64,000 nucleotides of DNA from Agarophyton chilense (GCA_030374765.1 JARGXX010000097.1:620001-684000); one strand, 5' to 3'. Positions 30,411 to 42,223 are shown, numbered from the stretch's first letter. Notes: generated by a model from the letters alone, not told the origin. Translations and numbers: made by a program.

Positions 30411-32447
30411 ATGAAGCCCATCAATTTCCGCTACACTGCCGTTTTAGGCGTATTGCTTCTTGTCCTCTACACACGGAACACATACGCCATATCACTTAAT
30501 CCCTACAACACTTGCACGGATCTCGTCAGCTACTTCAAAAACAACGCTCTCTCGCGTGTGGGACCCTACGGTTTAGCAGATTCAAGGAACTTTGGATCGC
30601 GTGTACCGTCTTTCTGCCTACCTTCCAACGAAGATGGACGTTCGCCGATATTTGTTCAATTTGGGTTTGGTTCGTCTGATACAATTGGGCCCTCCTCTTT
30701 CCTCCCCGCAGGTTCCATTGGTGGTAATGGAGGCCTTGGCGGCGTCGCTGCTCCTCAAACAAGCAATTCTGAACCTGTGAGCAACCAGGTTGCAGGCGTG
30801 GATTTCTCAGAGACAAATGTGCAAGTGGACGGTGTTGATGAACCAGACATTATAAAAACAGATGGAAGAACGGTGTTTGTGATTCGTGGAACCAAGCTCT
30901 TCGTTCTTCAAGTTGAGTTTGGAGGCACAAAAGGAAGAGTGACTGGACAGCTTACTTTGCCGTCACGTCCTAGAGAAATGCTTGTTCAAGGTGATCATCT
31001 GCTCGTTATTGCGCAAACGTCCGGTACCATCAACTTGATTTCCGTCTTTGGCTACAATGGTGGAAACTTCAATGGCCAAAGCACTACGACTGTTTACCAG
31101 ATCAAAGTGATGAGTGGAGTTCCGAAATTGGTCTCCACCCTTCGAATGGAGGGGCGGTACTTGAATTCAAGGGAAGTTGACGGCGTGGCCCGGATTTTGT
31201 TGCTTTACAAGCCTTTTCTGCGCTTCAAGTATCCTTCGTGTAATGAGCCTTTTTCTGAAGCGGAAACACACAATCAAGGCATTATTCGAGGGAGCACCGA
31301 AAAGGATTGGTATCCCAGCTATTTTTTAAAAGTGGAAGGACAGGACAAAGAAGTCACTGATTTGATTTCATCTTGCTCGAATGTTTATGTCCCAGGGCTC
31401 TTCTCAGGATTTGAATTGCTCACAGTTGTCACTCTACCCGTTTCAGGATATCTCAAGCCAACAGGAAGCGTTTCGATCGTATCCGCTGGCGATGAAGTGT
31501 ATTCGACAGCCTCGTCGTTGTATGTCACGACAACCGAATATCGATGGGACTTCTTCGGCTTGGAGAATAGTCTGGGGTCTGGACGAGAATTCAAGACATC
31601 CATACATAAGTTTTCTTTGAACAAGTTTGGAGCAAATTATGTTGCTAGTGGTGAAGTTTCAGGCAGCGTGCTAAACCAATTCTCGATGCACGATCTTAAT
31701 GGGTATTTCTTCATTGCCACCACTGATGGAGCACCCTGGTGGGGCTCTCGAGATGAGAGCTCAAGCAAGGTGACTTCATTCAAGACTGATGCTCCTTCCA
31801 AGAGCTTATCTCAAGTTGGACAAGTTGGTAACTTGGGAAGAGGAGAACGAATTTTTGCTGTTCGATACGTGAAGGGCACGGCATATGTTGTAACGTTTAG
31901 GCAAGTTGATCCTTTGTATATCATTGATTTGTCTCAGCCGTGGTTGCTGAGAGTAACAGGCGAATTGAAAATTCCAGGATTCAGTTCTTATCTTCATCCG
32001 ATCTCACCTGGACTTATTTTGGGCGTTGGACAGGATGCCATCTCTGAGGGTAGAACTACAGGGGCGAAGGTGTCATTGTTCGATGTTTCGGATAAAACAA
32101 CTCCGAAGGAACTCTCTTCATGGACTTTGCCAGAAAGTAGCACTCCTGCGCAGTGGGATCATCGTGCTTTCCTGTACTGGGCGCCAGAATCTACCGCAGT
32201 TCTCCCTGTATCCATCTACTATTATTCGAAGAGGTTCATTGGTTCTGTTGTTCTGGAAATCTCGGATGGTACAATCAAGGAACGTGGTCGGATCGAGCAC
32301 GAAGCAAAGACTACGACAGCATACACTACTTCTATTAAAAGGAATCTTGTTCTTGGTGGCAGGAGCTTGTGGTCCTTATCGTCTCAACAGATTCAAGTGA
32401 ATGATATCAAAGATCTATCAAAAATATCAGTTACGACTTTGACCTGA
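30411..32447 (+). CDS. secreted C-terminal beta-propeller protein (678 aa)
   Basis: A single exon from ATG 30411 to TGA 32447. Residues 1-26 form a signal peptide (hydrophobic VLGVLLLVL core, then AYAIS-like cleavage region). Around residues 133-152 is TNVQVDGVDEPDIIKTDG, the signature that opens the 'beta-propeller domain, secreted' family (Beta_propel type) known mainly from archaea and bacteria. The rest, with repeated beta-strand patterns such as TVFVIRGTKLFVLQV and GYFFIATTDGA, is consistent with a WD-like propeller of the same length as the family. Role unknown: likely extracellular or wall-associated. A eukaryotic member could reflect an old horizontal transfer, which is untested. Family call is by the motif; the ORF is intact. 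Confidence 0.82.
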   Translation: MKPINFRYTAVLGVLLLVLYTRNTYAISLNPYNTCTDLVSYFKNNALSRVGPYGLADSRNFGSRVPSFCLPSNEDGRSPIFVQFGFGSSDTIGPSSFLPAGSIGGNGGLGGVAAPQTSNSEPVSNQVAGVDFSETNVQVDGVDEPDIIKTDGRTVFVIRGTKLFVLQVEFGGTKGRVTGQLTLPSRPREMLVQGDHLLVIAQTSGTINLISVFGYNGGNFNGQSTTTVYQIKVMSGVPKLVSTLRMEGRYLNSREVDGVARILLLYKPFLRFKYPSCNEPFSEAETHNQGIIRGSTEKDWYPSYFLKVEGQDKEVTDLISSCSNVYVPGLFSGFELLTVVTLPVSGYLKPTGSVSIVSAGDEVYSTASSLYVTTTEYRWDFFGLENSLGSGREFKTSIHKFSLNKFGANYVASGEVSGSVLNQFSMHDLNGYFFIATTDGAPWWGSRDESSSKVTSFKTDAPSKSLSQVGQVGNLGRGERIFAVRYVKGTAYVVTFRQVDPLYIIDLSQPWLLRVTGELKIPGFSSYLHPISPGLILGVGQDAISEGRTTGAKVSLFDVSDKTTPKELSSWTLPESSTPAQWDHRAFLYWAPESTAVLPVSIYYYSKRFIGSVVLEISDGTIKERGRIEHEAKTTTAYTTSIKRNLVLGGRSLWSLSSQQIQVNDIKDLSKISVTTLT

Positions 32448-33433
32448 CGAGAGGATTGGGTAGAACAATGGTTTTGACCGCATTATGTAGCTCTTCCCGA
32501 ATCCGAGAAGAGGTTGAGAGAGAACCAAGATTTCTGACGATCGTTTTTTAGATTAGAACTTAATTGAAGGTTTTTAATTAATTCTAAAACCCCTTAATCA
32601 GAAGTACAGCAATGCATTGCCCACAGAATGACCCCGCGTAAAAATAATTGAAAACCTTAACTAACAACCTCTCAGAGGGGTTACAGCCCCCTAAATGACC
32701 CCTACTCTACGTAGATGCCCCTACTGTAAAAGGGGCCAAACAGCCAAACAATCCTTTATGAATTGCGTGGTCTTCCTCTCCAAGTAGATGCATTGTTATT
32801 GATCGCTAAGCATAGGGCGTTACAACTTCATTGTTTGGGTTGATTTGCGATCAGGGCGCAAGGACCCAGAGTGCGATCGTGGCCGATGAAAAAAACGATC
32901 TCGACTCTATCGCTATCAAATTATGCAATGAATATGACGTGGATCGAGAGCAACTTGCGCCCAATCGCTTCCAAATAGCCCAAACAAATCCACTTCTACC
33001 GTCCCTCGAAAATCTGTTGTAGCAAACTTGGAAATCCCTTTAGCACTTGTCCGAGTCATACATTCGTGTTACGTGTACACATGTGATGCAAATTAGATAC
33101 ACGCGGCTTTCATCATGTCTTGGTGAGCGAAAGGCAAGCTTAGTTTCGCGGTATCTCAAATTGGGAAAAGCAAGTGGACCAATGGGAGGGGAAGGTGGTG
33201 CGAGATATTTGTGAAACGAGCACATAGACATGCTTCAAAGACCGCGCCCAACCTACGAGGCAAGTCTTACAGGGACTTGGACAGACGGTTTTCAACATTT
33301 ATTTATTTCAGAAGCTTTGACCCATGTGCGGAACACAGATTGCGATATAGTATTACACTACAAGAAGAAGTTTCGACTGGTAGACCTCAAAGAAACCACC
33401 CTTCCTCGAGAAAAGTCGACACGATCCTCTTAC
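32448..33433. other. intergenic
   Basis: AT-rich at first, then mixed; only short, overlapping open frames. Around 32680-32755 is a C-rich stretch with repeated CCCCT units. A 408-nt open frame at 33211-33618 (+) is the shadow of the minus-strand gene that follows. No RNA gene was recognised. Confidence 0.5.
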
Positions 33434-34057
33434 TTAAAACTGGGCATAGAAGAGAACGCAATTGTTCTCCACGCGAGCTTGTCGGGCAGACATTCTTCGC
33501 ACCTCTCGCACCCTCGGCGGAGAAACGGAAGTATCCACCACTTCATATTCAGTCACGTACATCAGTATACAAGCCCCATTCGGAACATATCTTCTCAGAG
33601 CCCATTCATGCGATCTAGACACTCCTGACCCTCTCTCACCCGGTAATTTAGCAGTGCTGAACAACCATCCGGGTATAGTCAAGTATCGACATTTTGTGTT
33701 CGAAAATGTGAGATCCTCATTGTCAAATTCTGTTTCACATGTATACACATCTCTCAATGAATCGTCCACCTTGATATATCCCACTTCAGCATCGTAGAAA
33801 TCGGGGTCTTTGTGAATAATCTTTGGTGTGAATGCGCCGGAATGTGTGCCTTTCAACGAATAGTTTCCTGAACCCCATTGGACGTGATCAAAGACACCCC
33901 ACAAGTCCTTGAAACCGAATCGACAAAGACCTGCATCGCCTCTCACCTCGCATTTGGAATAGGTTACGCCTTGATTCGCTGTCAATGGCGTGTGACCGCC
34001 AAGCCCTCTTTGAAGGGTAAGAAGCACGACGAGACAGAGTAAGAAATTGTTGTTCAT
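33434..34057 (-). CDS. small secreted protein, unknown function (207 aa)
   Basis: It starts with MNNNFLLCLVVLLTLQRGLG, a clear signal peptide. The mature part has six or so cysteines (KCEVRGDAGLCRFG, YTCETEF, TKCRYL, GACILM, NNCVLF), suggesting disulfide bonds. It is not repetitive and has no membrane segment after the leader. No family is recognised. A single intact exon in an otherwise gene-poor stretch; codon use looks ordinary for the neighbouring genes. Likely a real host gene because of the leader plus Cys spacing, but only expression data could prove it. Confidence 0.65.
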   Translation of the reverse strand: MNNNFLLCLVVLLTLQRGLGGHTPLTANQGVTYSKCEVRGDAGLCRFGFKDLWGVFDHVQWGSGNYSLKGTHSGAFTPKIIHKDPDFYDAEVGYIKVDDSLRDVYTCETEFDNEDLTFSNTKCRYLTIPGWLFSTAKLPGERGSGVSRSHEWALRRYVPNGACILMYVTEYEVVDTSVSPPRVREVRRMSARQARVENNCVLFYAQF

Positions 34058-36444
34058 CGTTGACGAGATAGCTGTCGTCCTTTGGATGGATACATGAGTG
34101 GACGCTAGAAGTTTGGACTGCCAAACGCTTATCTATCATTTATGAGTATTGTTTCATGGCAAAGGAGGCTCCACAATGCTGTTCTGTACTACATGATGAT
34201 TTATGCAAGCGGGTTAGCGTGATGCTTTGTGCGATTTTCATCAATGCTGAGGAAAGCCTAATTGATATGCTTTCCTGAATCCACCACTAACCGCCCTGGC
34301 ATGAAACCGCATCGCAGTTGATATCAAAGTGGTAGTCAATACTTGGATCCAAGAGATTTCGGCGTGGAAACAGAAAATGCGTGTCTGAAGCTTGCTATTT
34401 GGAGTAATCTGATACGACAACGAACAATGTTACTCTGTTTTCTTTTTCGGGTTGCTGTGCAAAAACCAAGAGTCAAAAACTATGATGGCTTGGAAGAAAA
34501 CGTGATTTTTTTATTGAAGAACCAAGAAGTTCAATTTAACCAAACCTTGAAAAAGAAGGGTCCATATTCAGATTTTCACTACTGTAGATAGAGTGCAGGC
34601 GTCCGCTGTTGGCGGCAGCGCGGCTGGCGCAAAGTATTCCGAAAAAACGCAGCCAATGGGCGTCGCCAGGGCGCAAATGTCGACGGTGCAAAAGCACCGT
34701 CGACATTTGGAAAGGGCTGGGAGATGCGGGAAATACATTTAGAGTAATGTCTAACGCGAGTTTAAGAAACATCCGTAATGCTTTTATGTGACCAATGACA
34801 AAAAAAACATGACAACGTCTGTACATCTGTCATTGCACGTGTCTTACATGTAAGCACTTTTTCAGCGGCTGAGCTTTTTCATGGTTGCGCTGAAAATACT
34901 AATTATGTATCTGACATAGATGGGTTACCTACATCTCTGAATGTCGTAAGAACCTTGTGAACGGTAGTCTAGACTACCAATCTGGGTGTAATCGCATAGC
35001 ATTGAAGTAGACCTACAACAGTATATTCATAAAGTGTGAGGCTTGAAGAAAAACATCGAATATATGGCACAACAGAATATGATTTTATACCACAACCTGT
35101 CAAAAAAAGCCAACTTATGGTGCCATGAATTTTTCACTAGAAAATACCTTCAAAAATCGGCAGCTTTACTTTTGTGTGCAATGCTCTGATGTTTTACATT
35201 ACGTTGTTTTTTTAACAGTATAGAGCAAAGTATGACCAAGTTCATGGCATATTACTTTATACTTTTGGGGTCATCTGCAGTTGTCACATGATGAGTACAG
35301 ATGACATACAAAAATTGCCCAAAAACCTTGCCGTAAGGCACATGTAATCGCATGTAACGTGGTACACGTTTCATACTTGTCCCAAATTCCGCATCCCGTC
35401 TGAATTGATGCTGCATTACAACAAAACCTACATAAAAGCACCTCCGGTATTTTTCCTGCATGCCCCCGTGCGCCTCGTTTGTCTACCTTCGTAGCTCGCA
35501 TTCAAGTCGTCCAGATGCAGATTTCTCAACGATCCCACCTCGTTGGTGACGGCTTTGGAATGGTTTCTTCAAAGGGGAATCACCCGCGCCATCGTTGGTG
35601 GCAACCAAACGCTAGCAATCCATTCTTTCTGGCGGTGCATCAGCAGTGATTGCGACGCCTTCGTCGCCCTTGCGTGTGTACGTACATACCGAACAAACGC
35701 GACGATACTTCGACAGTGCCTTCTGGATAAACCATTTCTCTGCCGTATCTCTCCTTCATGTCGTCATAGCGTCTCTGATGTTACCAATCAATCAATCCGA
35801 TTCTGGCGGCCCTGTAGCGGCGTTAGCATTCTCACACTTAACGCGTTTCACCGCGCTCAGTGGAAATCGACGCCATGACAGCGACGTAGCCTTCAAGTTT
35901 CTTCCTCACCGACAAAGTGTTTCCAGCCTATTAACACCACGTGGCAGCCATCAAAATCAACCACACCCTTCGCAATTCCATCGTTGACGCCCGCGTTTCC
36001 AGCGAACAAGAACTCTGCACAGGAGAACCGTTAATAATCAGTTGTTGTACAGAACTGCCGCATATGACGTCGTATGTAGGTGATACTCCACTCCCAAACA
36101 ACAGTACTCACCATCAATTGTGCGAGGTACACCTGCAACCAACCTACAACCAATCCACAGCGCTAGCTGCACCGCTGGCTGCATGCCATGCTTAGATTCG
36201 CCTACGCCGAAGAAGTAACCGAACCTTCGGGCAGGATCGTTCTGTGCACGAGTATATTTCTGACGAGGCGTTGAGACGAAGACTCAACATTACGCGTTTG
36301 TGATTTGAGCTCGAGTCTCGGCGCAGTCGAATGTTGGTTTCCTACTGTCTTGCTTTTTCTTACTTAAATCACCGTTCTCTTCAGTTTCTTTCCCTGTTGC
36401 GCTCAAATCTACAGCATCATTCAGCCTTTCATTTCTGGGTCGCC
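34058..36444. other. intergenic, with a perfect 16-bp hairpin
   Basis: No gene recognised. Overlapping short open frames occur around 35543-36195 on the plus strand but show no domain. A perfect hairpin lies at 34674-34709. Confidence 0.5.
34674..34709. repeat. perfect hairpin, 16-bp stem, AAAA loop
   Basis: The arm CAAATGTCGACGGTGC at 34674-34689 pairs exactly with 34694-34709 around AAAA. A stem this long and perfect is unlikely by chance. It could be a MITE remnant or an RNA structure; no flanking duplication was recognised. Confidence 0.7.
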
Positions 36445-37017
36445 ATGATTTCTCTCTTCATCCTTGCTCTGTTCAGTGCCGCTGCCGTTCTGGCAGCCCC
36501 CCATCACGACCAAGAACTCTTTGTTTCGCAAAGGACTTCGTCTCCATGCTCCGAACAGTGTTTACCAGCCTTCCAATCTCTGTACGATTGCTTGCAAGGA
36601 ATTTATAGCAACCAGTGTATTCTGAAAAGCTGCGGAAGCCCCAACGATCATCCTTGGACAACATGTTCTCGAAATCCGAACGCGCCGCCTCCATCACCTA
36701 CGCCATCGAGTTGCGCCGTGAAAGCAAAAGACCATGCTCCGGAAGAGTTTGGCGTTCAATGCAAATGTCCCAACCACGGTCTTACCAGTATTTTCGTTTC
36801 CACCCCTCTTGACGTCAATTATTGTGTGAGGGCGTGCTACATGATGAGTGACGAGTACCGCGAAGCCTGTGATAAGTATGACGAAAGCAATAGTGGAACT
36901 ACATCTCAGATAAACCCAGTGTTTATTCGGGTCGGACGCGCGTGCTGCGAAGAAAAATGTGGAGGTGTCTTCAAACGATATGATCGCCATGGAAAACCGT
37001 CATGTAGACGTACTTGA
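36445..37017 (+). CDS. secreted Cys-rich protein, unknown function (190 aa)
   Basis: The ATG at 36445 was chosen over an in-frame one at 36331 because it opens a typical signal peptide (MISLFILALFSAAAVLAA). The mature part carries about 16 cysteines in two clusters (SPCSEQCLPAFQSLYDCLQG, CILKSCGS; CAVKA, QCKCPNH, YCVRACYMM, EACDKYD, RACCEEKCGG). A Pro/Ser linker (APPPSPTPSS) joins them. This suggests a two-domain extracellular protein held by disulfides. The intact single exon ends at TGA 37015-37017. No family recognised with certainty. Confidence 0.75.
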   Translation: MISLFILALFSAAAVLAAPHHDQELFVSQRTSSPCSEQCLPAFQSLYDCLQGIYSNQCILKSCGSPNDHPWTTCSRNPNAPPPSPTPSSCAVKAKDHAPEEFGVQCKCPNHGLTSIFVSTPLDVNYCVRACYMMSDEYREACDKYDESNSGTTSQINPVFIRVGRACCEEKCGGVFKRYDRHGKPSCRRT

Positions 37018-37309
37018 GGACTTTTCCAAGGGTGGCTCTTTAGCCAAACTGCTCTTTTTCCTGATGCCTTAAACTCCTAAAATCCAACTTATATATGTAG
37101 TTTCTCATCTGGTGAGTTTGTTGTAAATGGCGTTCCTTGCAACTCACGGTATGCGCGATAAGAAGTCGCTGGGGCAAAACACAAAAAGGAAAAAAAAAAC
37201 TGAGAGTTGTTTTAAAGTAAACGATTTAATGCTTGCGTCTGGTATAGATCAATTTCAGCCTTTTTTGCACCGGCTACTGGTATCATGCCCCTCATATCTA
37301 ACACTTAGA

Positions 37310-37405
37310 TGTGAATAGGGCCACGAGGCTAGATCGAAGACAGACTCTAATCTTCAAGCTCCGTTTCCGATCGCAAGACAGCTGTAGCTCCTGCTAGAGG
37401 TATCG
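37310..37405 (+). repeat. dispersed repeat R1, copy 1
   Basis: GGGCCACGAGGCTAGATCGA...GACAGCTGTAGCTCCTGCTAGAGGTAT aligns with 48457-48552 (GGTCACGAGGCCAGATCGA...GACAGCTGTAGCTCCTCCCCGAGGTAT). Non-coding; nature unknown. Confidence 0.65.
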
Positions 37406-37745
37406 ATCGAAGTAGTATATCTGTAATACGAGAGATAGGAGTTCTCAAAAGGTTCGGTGTTGAGTCTCTGCCTCCCCTCGTCAGGAGAGGGAAGAGTTGT
37501 CGGAGTTTTATAGTGTCTCAAAATCTAGCTTCAATGTAGTGGAAAGGGCTTGAAGTAACTTGGATACAACTAGGTATCGCTACGTCTAAGCCTCACACGG
37601 CTTGTAGGCTTGTCACGTTATGTCGTAAAACCAGGCTTCCTACAAGCGCAGAGCAGAATTCGGCCAAATCCGGATGCAGCCTTTTCAAAGCTTTTTTCGC
37701 AACATGAGCGTCGGAGCAGCGCTCCATACTTGCGTGGTGGCCCGT

Positions 37746-37808
37746 GCCATCGCCGCCGCCATCGCCGCCGCCATCGCCGCCGCCATTGCCGCCGCCGCCG
37801 CCGCCGTC
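37746..37808 (+). repeat. GCC-rich microsatellite
   Basis: A 12-base unit GCCATCGCCGCC is repeated about three times and degrades into (GCC)n. It explains why open frames occur here on both strands: they are compositional and not evidence for genes. Confidence 0.85.
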
Positions 37809-40800
37809 GCCCACCAGCCGTGCAAAGGCACCCACCCTTTGCGTCCAAAGCTGTCGCCCTCACCGCGCAGCCGCTCGCTCCCTTACCACTCTCCCCGTGC
37901 GCGGTTTTTCTCAATAGCTGCCACCTTGCGCCGCCAGCGGTGGTTTTCGTCGAAATCGCTAACCAGCCGTCTCCACTTCACGTGTCTCAAGCTGCTGTTT
38001 TTGCCCAACACCTGCTCTTCTTTTCGTCACTCTCCCCATACCCGAGTTTGAGAAACGACTGCCGCCGTCGCCGCTGTATCCGATCACCAGTCAAACCCGC
38101 CTCTTTTGTCCTGCGTTCCGCTTTCGCGGTGCACGAGCCCACCCTGGCCACTGTCTCTGTCCTGCAGCTTTTCCTTGAGGACGTTCGTCTCCGGTGGCCA
38201 CCCGCGCCGCCACATACCAGATATCCAAAAAAACCTACCTGCCTGTTTCGCGCCGTGCCGACTTTCTGGTCACGCAATTTCGCACCTGCCCGCGACTCTG
38301 TCCTTCGTAGCCAACCTACCAATCGGCCGCCTCCCCATGCCCGTGCGGGGCTTTTGAAGCCGTTGAATCGCGTCCAACTTCCATCCCCATTCCAACCGTG
38401 CCCGTGCCTAACCAACCCGCGCGGCTGCGCCTTTGTACTGCCTTTTTCTCTAGCTCCTTTCCCGTTGCCCAACTTGACATCTGCTGCCCACCCCGCTGCT
38501 GACGCTCGTTTTCCAACGTGCGAGTCCCCTTGCGGCCCCCTTTCCGAAAAGGCCATCACAGACCCTGGATCAACCTCCACCGTGGCAGCTTGTGTCGCAG
38601 CAGCTGTATTCACACACTTTGTCTCAGCTGATATCGCCTAAGACGCTGCCCTCGCCGTATCCACTCTCGCCCTTGTCAGTGTACGGCTTGGCATCGGAGC
38701 AAAACAACATAATCCAACGTATTCATTACCGCAATTTTTGACCACTATCTTAAGAAGTGGGATCTTCGTGAGTCAAGGGCAGGGAATGAGCAACATACTA
38801 TTTTCGTAACATAAAGTCCAACAGAAAATATGATACTACGCTTCTCCCCAGATGATGAAAGTCTTTTGGTGTCTGTGAATGAGAATAAATTTCGTCAGTA
38901 CTGTGCTTGTGATTGGAAATTGATGACCGAGTTTAACATTCCAGACACGTTCAATGATTTCAACTTTTCTCGATCTTACTACAAGGGTAGGAGAAGCTTC
39001 CAATGCATTTCCAACCTGGTTTAATCAAAGTATCTTAAAAAGAAAGAACAATTGTTCTACACACCGATCAAAGTCTCCAGAATGTCGTACTGCTTGGACT
39101 GCAACACTCCTTCGAGAGCCAAATCTGTCAGATTCTGACGATTGTCCTCTTTTTTCTATTGTAGAATAGAGAAATCACTTTCCACAGTGTAAGTCCCAAG
39201 GAAAACGGTCGCAAGACCGGCGCAAAAATCCATAAGCTTTGCAAAAAGGGGAAGGAAATTCTTCAATGACTCACTGAAAACGTTTCTGCACTTCACAGAA
39301 TCTTTGACATGCTCCAAGTGTTGCGAAACAGCCTACTCTCGGCGAAGTGTATCCGTGAATACCTCAAAGCAATCCTATCTTTCCACCATTTCCTCTTTAG
39401 AGATATAAGAAGAGAGTCGTTCTCTCTGAGTATTGATGATCTGGTAAAAGTCCATGGGGAGTAGGCCGGCAAGTTGTTGGGGGTGTACGAGCGGCGTAGC
39501 GAAACGGAACACCAGAATGGAGTCGATCAGGTCGTCTTGATCGCAACTTCACGAGACTGGGCCAGGGTAGTGCTCGGCCGGAGGCGAGTTCAGAGGGTAG
39601 GTCGTCCTGCTTGGTTTCCCGCCAAGTGGACGCCGCCCTTATTCTTTGGGTCACAACTAAAAGCAGTCCGTCGCCGGCGGGTCGACCGGCGGTCGTCTTA
39701 CACGTAGAGTCACTCTACGTTCCAGACGTATCACATGCGTCTCACACGTGTGAACCTGATTACGACCAGGTCGTCCTGACATCCGTCTCAGATGATCAGG
39801 ACGCATCAACCGCCCTTCTCACACGGTAGAATGGCTCAAGCATACTTGATCTCGCTAGGAGCGCTTGGTGCTATAAAACTCTTCTTGCAACTGTTTCGCT
39901 TCTATAGATAATACGGATTGTCTAATTTATTAATCAACGCCCTTTTCCAGGATTTTGTACTTTCATAAATTTAACGGGGCTGGTATACGTTACAAAATTG
40001 TAGTTAGAGTAGATTCAAACGATATTGTTGCGGTGAATGGTGGATGTTTTTGAGGAAAGTTTCCCGATCTACAAATATTCCTGGAAAAGCTGAGCTCTAA
40101 GCTATTGAATCTAGAAAAAGTCCTCAAACATGACGGGTACAAAAATGAGACATGCGTAAGGAAAGAATATGTGTCAAAATCTGACAGAGAAGTGAATGTC
40201 CGGCTTAAAGCAAAAAACGAGAAAATCAATAGAAGGCTGAAACAGTTTATGGTACTAAACCACAGATTTAGGCATAACATTTCTTTACATTTTGTTTGCT
40301 TTTTTGCTACCGCTAATGTGACTCAACTTTTAATGTCACGGTAAAAGCTGCAAGACATTAAAATCAAACTCTGGTTTATGTTGCAATGGATGCGTAAAAA
40401 TCAAACGGTCTACAACATCTAAACTGTTCTGCACAGCATGTAATGCTTATCAGAAGTGAGAAATCTATATTTTTCAAGAAGAAAACAGCTATGAACTATT
40501 CTCAATGAGTTCTAAAATCCCAACGTAGCGTGATATGGTCTGTAGAAATGTGCGTAGAGAATTCTGTATCGATTTGTAATCATATAAAGCATTAGTGAAG
40601 GAATATTATGTATTTTCCTCGTCTCTCCGCTATCTATGCAGATTTTGGGTTCCGTAATGCGTACATAGTTTCATCATTGCTGGAGCAAACGTGTATGAAT
40701 TGCCAGCAGGGTCTGCGTGTTTTTAATTCATCGCTGGATTCGAAAACTATAATGGCTGGTTAAGGAAAAGAATCTCGTTATTATAATTCTATTGGTTAGT

Positions 40801-41558
40801 GTGCTGTTTTACATGCTGCTAGCAGCGATTAGAGTAACCTAGAAGCACATAGTAATAAATCTAGCGTGGTAAGATCTTTCAGCACCATTTTTGTGGTTCT
40901 AGATCTCTTTAAGAATGACTATGATGTCTCCGAGTTCTCTTCTGGACGACTGCAATCAACGTTGACAACCAAAAGGCATCACTTTCTTCTGGATTTGAGC
41001 CCTTCAACTTTATCAAAAAATAAAACGTCTTCGGCCTGTGTCCAGCGAGGCAACAGTCGATGGAAGAGCAAATCTATACATTATAAAACTATTTTACGCG
41101 TTTACCAAAGTAGAAGAGACCAGGGAGGTGTTTGTCGCTAAACGAAGCATCTTTGTCAGAGAACCCGATGCACTCCTTCTAGGCGTCATATTAGAAGCTA
41201 GTATATCGACGGAGTTGCAGGAGGTAGATACTGAAAAGTAAGAAACGAACAAATACGCAATATCCCATTTTTTTGGTTGCCGATACTTGGCTGTGGCTGA
41301 CCTGCAAAGCGTGCAGAACTACAAACGAAACGAAGCGCTTTGATCAGGTCATAAGATGTAGATTTTCATTGGAAGGAAGTAAGTCTAATAATGCGTTGCT
41401 CAGTTGGTTTTGGCACGTAGTTATTCTTTTGCATGAAGTCCTCGTTGTAACTACTGCGTACGCTACGTTGCGATGCTACGGTGTGCATGAGAATTTGCGA
41501 TTGTTGTTCTGCTCTCGAGATGGTGTGACTAACCATTGGTTTTTGGGCGGTGGTGTGG

Positions 41559-41566
41559 GATAAATA
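41559..41566 (+). promoter_or_regulatory. TATA-like box of the gene at 41681
   Basis: GATAAATA lies about 120 bp upstream of the ATG at 41681, leaving a plausible A-rich 5' leader (CAACAAAACGAAAAAAACTC). Sequence-only assignment. Confidence 0.4.
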
Positions 41567-41680
41567 GACTCTCTCGATGAGGAGCTTCTCACGCGAGAGT
41601 GGTTGAGCACAAAACTCAAGCGCCGAGAGAAGCCTAGTAAACAATCTCAACAACAAAACGAAAAAAACTCCAAACTCGAG

Positions 41681-42223
41681 ATGAAGGTGATCGCACTATG
41701 GATGTGTTTTGCCTCTGTGGCGTTGGGATACTACTACCCGCAGCCGACGCCGTATTACGAAGGAAACTGTGCGTCAAACAACGATTGTCGCCGTCACCAT
41801 GCGGGCACAGGCGCAATCTGCCACACCTTCCGCTCATACGGCGCGGCGCGCCCACTGAACCTTTGTGTGGTGCCGTCGCAACTAGGAGGAGTCTGCGGGG
41901 ATCCTCATTTTAAGATCTGCGCACACCCTCTGCAATGCCACCAGCAGACGCGCTGCGTGACGTACGTGGCGGTGGGGGAGGCGTGTGATGCCAATCGCTT
42001 CTGCCGAGGGACTTGCCTCAATGGAATGTGCACTATGACGGTGGCTGGAGCTGGCGGCGACTGCGGGGGCTCGTTGAAGAGATGCGGCACCGGGCTGCGT
42101 TGCGTGGACCACCAAGGGAAGAAGAGGTGCGTGCGGCCGCAAAGCGTCGGCGGCATATGCAACCACCCGTACTGGGTTTGCAAGACGGGCCTCCGCTGTC
42201 TTTGGCACTACTGCCGCGCGTGA
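41681..42223 (+). CDS. secreted Cys-rich repeat protein (180 aa)
   Basis: The ATG at 41681 (MKVIALWMCFASVALGYYYP) opens a signal peptide; the frame is open 78 nt further up but that part is Lys/Gln-rich leader. The mature protein has about 20 cysteines in repeating units. Each unit resembles GxCxxxxxCrrh....gaiCh....LCv then GGVCGDPHFKICAHPLQC, VGEACDANRFCRGTCLNGMC, GGDCGGSLKRCGTGLRC, GGICNHPYWVCKTGLRC. The 'G-x-C ... C-x-x-x-L-x-C' units recall colipase/Dickkopf-like or EB-type knots, but assignment is uncertain. Extracellular, disulfide-rich. Intact. Confidence 0.75.
   Translation: MKVIALWMCFASVALGYYYPQPTPYYEGNCASNNDCRRHHAGTGAICHTFRSYGAARPLNLCVVPSQLGGVCGDPHFKICAHPLQCHQQTRCVTYVAVGEACDANRFCRGTCLNGMCTMTVAGAGGDCGGSLKRCGTGLRCVDHQGKKRCVRPQSVGGICNHPYWVCKTGLRCLWHYCRA

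Larger units (their letters stand above)
37018..41680. other. long intergenic region with dispersed repeats and a low-complexity block
   Basis: No convincing gene. Contents seen: a copy of dispersed repeat R1 (37310-37405); a C/T-rich, stop-poor block at 37610-38640 with a GCC-rich microsatellite; and an approximately 350-bp GC-rich block at 39470-39830 with repeated GATCAGGTCGTCYTG-like words that may be a solo LTR remnant. AT-rich sequence with only short ORFs runs from 39840 to 41550. The promoter of the gene at 41681 lies at the right end. Confidence 0.5.

Noticed and set aside
33211-33628. Two plus-strand frames over the small secreted gene
   Set aside because: Shadow of the minus-strand ORF, which has a signal peptide and Cys pattern; the plus frames have none.
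35543-36195. Overlapping frames of 80-113 codons
   Set aside because: No start context, leader, domain or repeat support; frames overlap one another.
37610-38641. 343-codon open frame (+) and overlapping long frames in two others
   Set aside because: Stop-poor because of C/T- and GCC-rich composition; Arg/Pro runs, no domain, and open frames on both strands.
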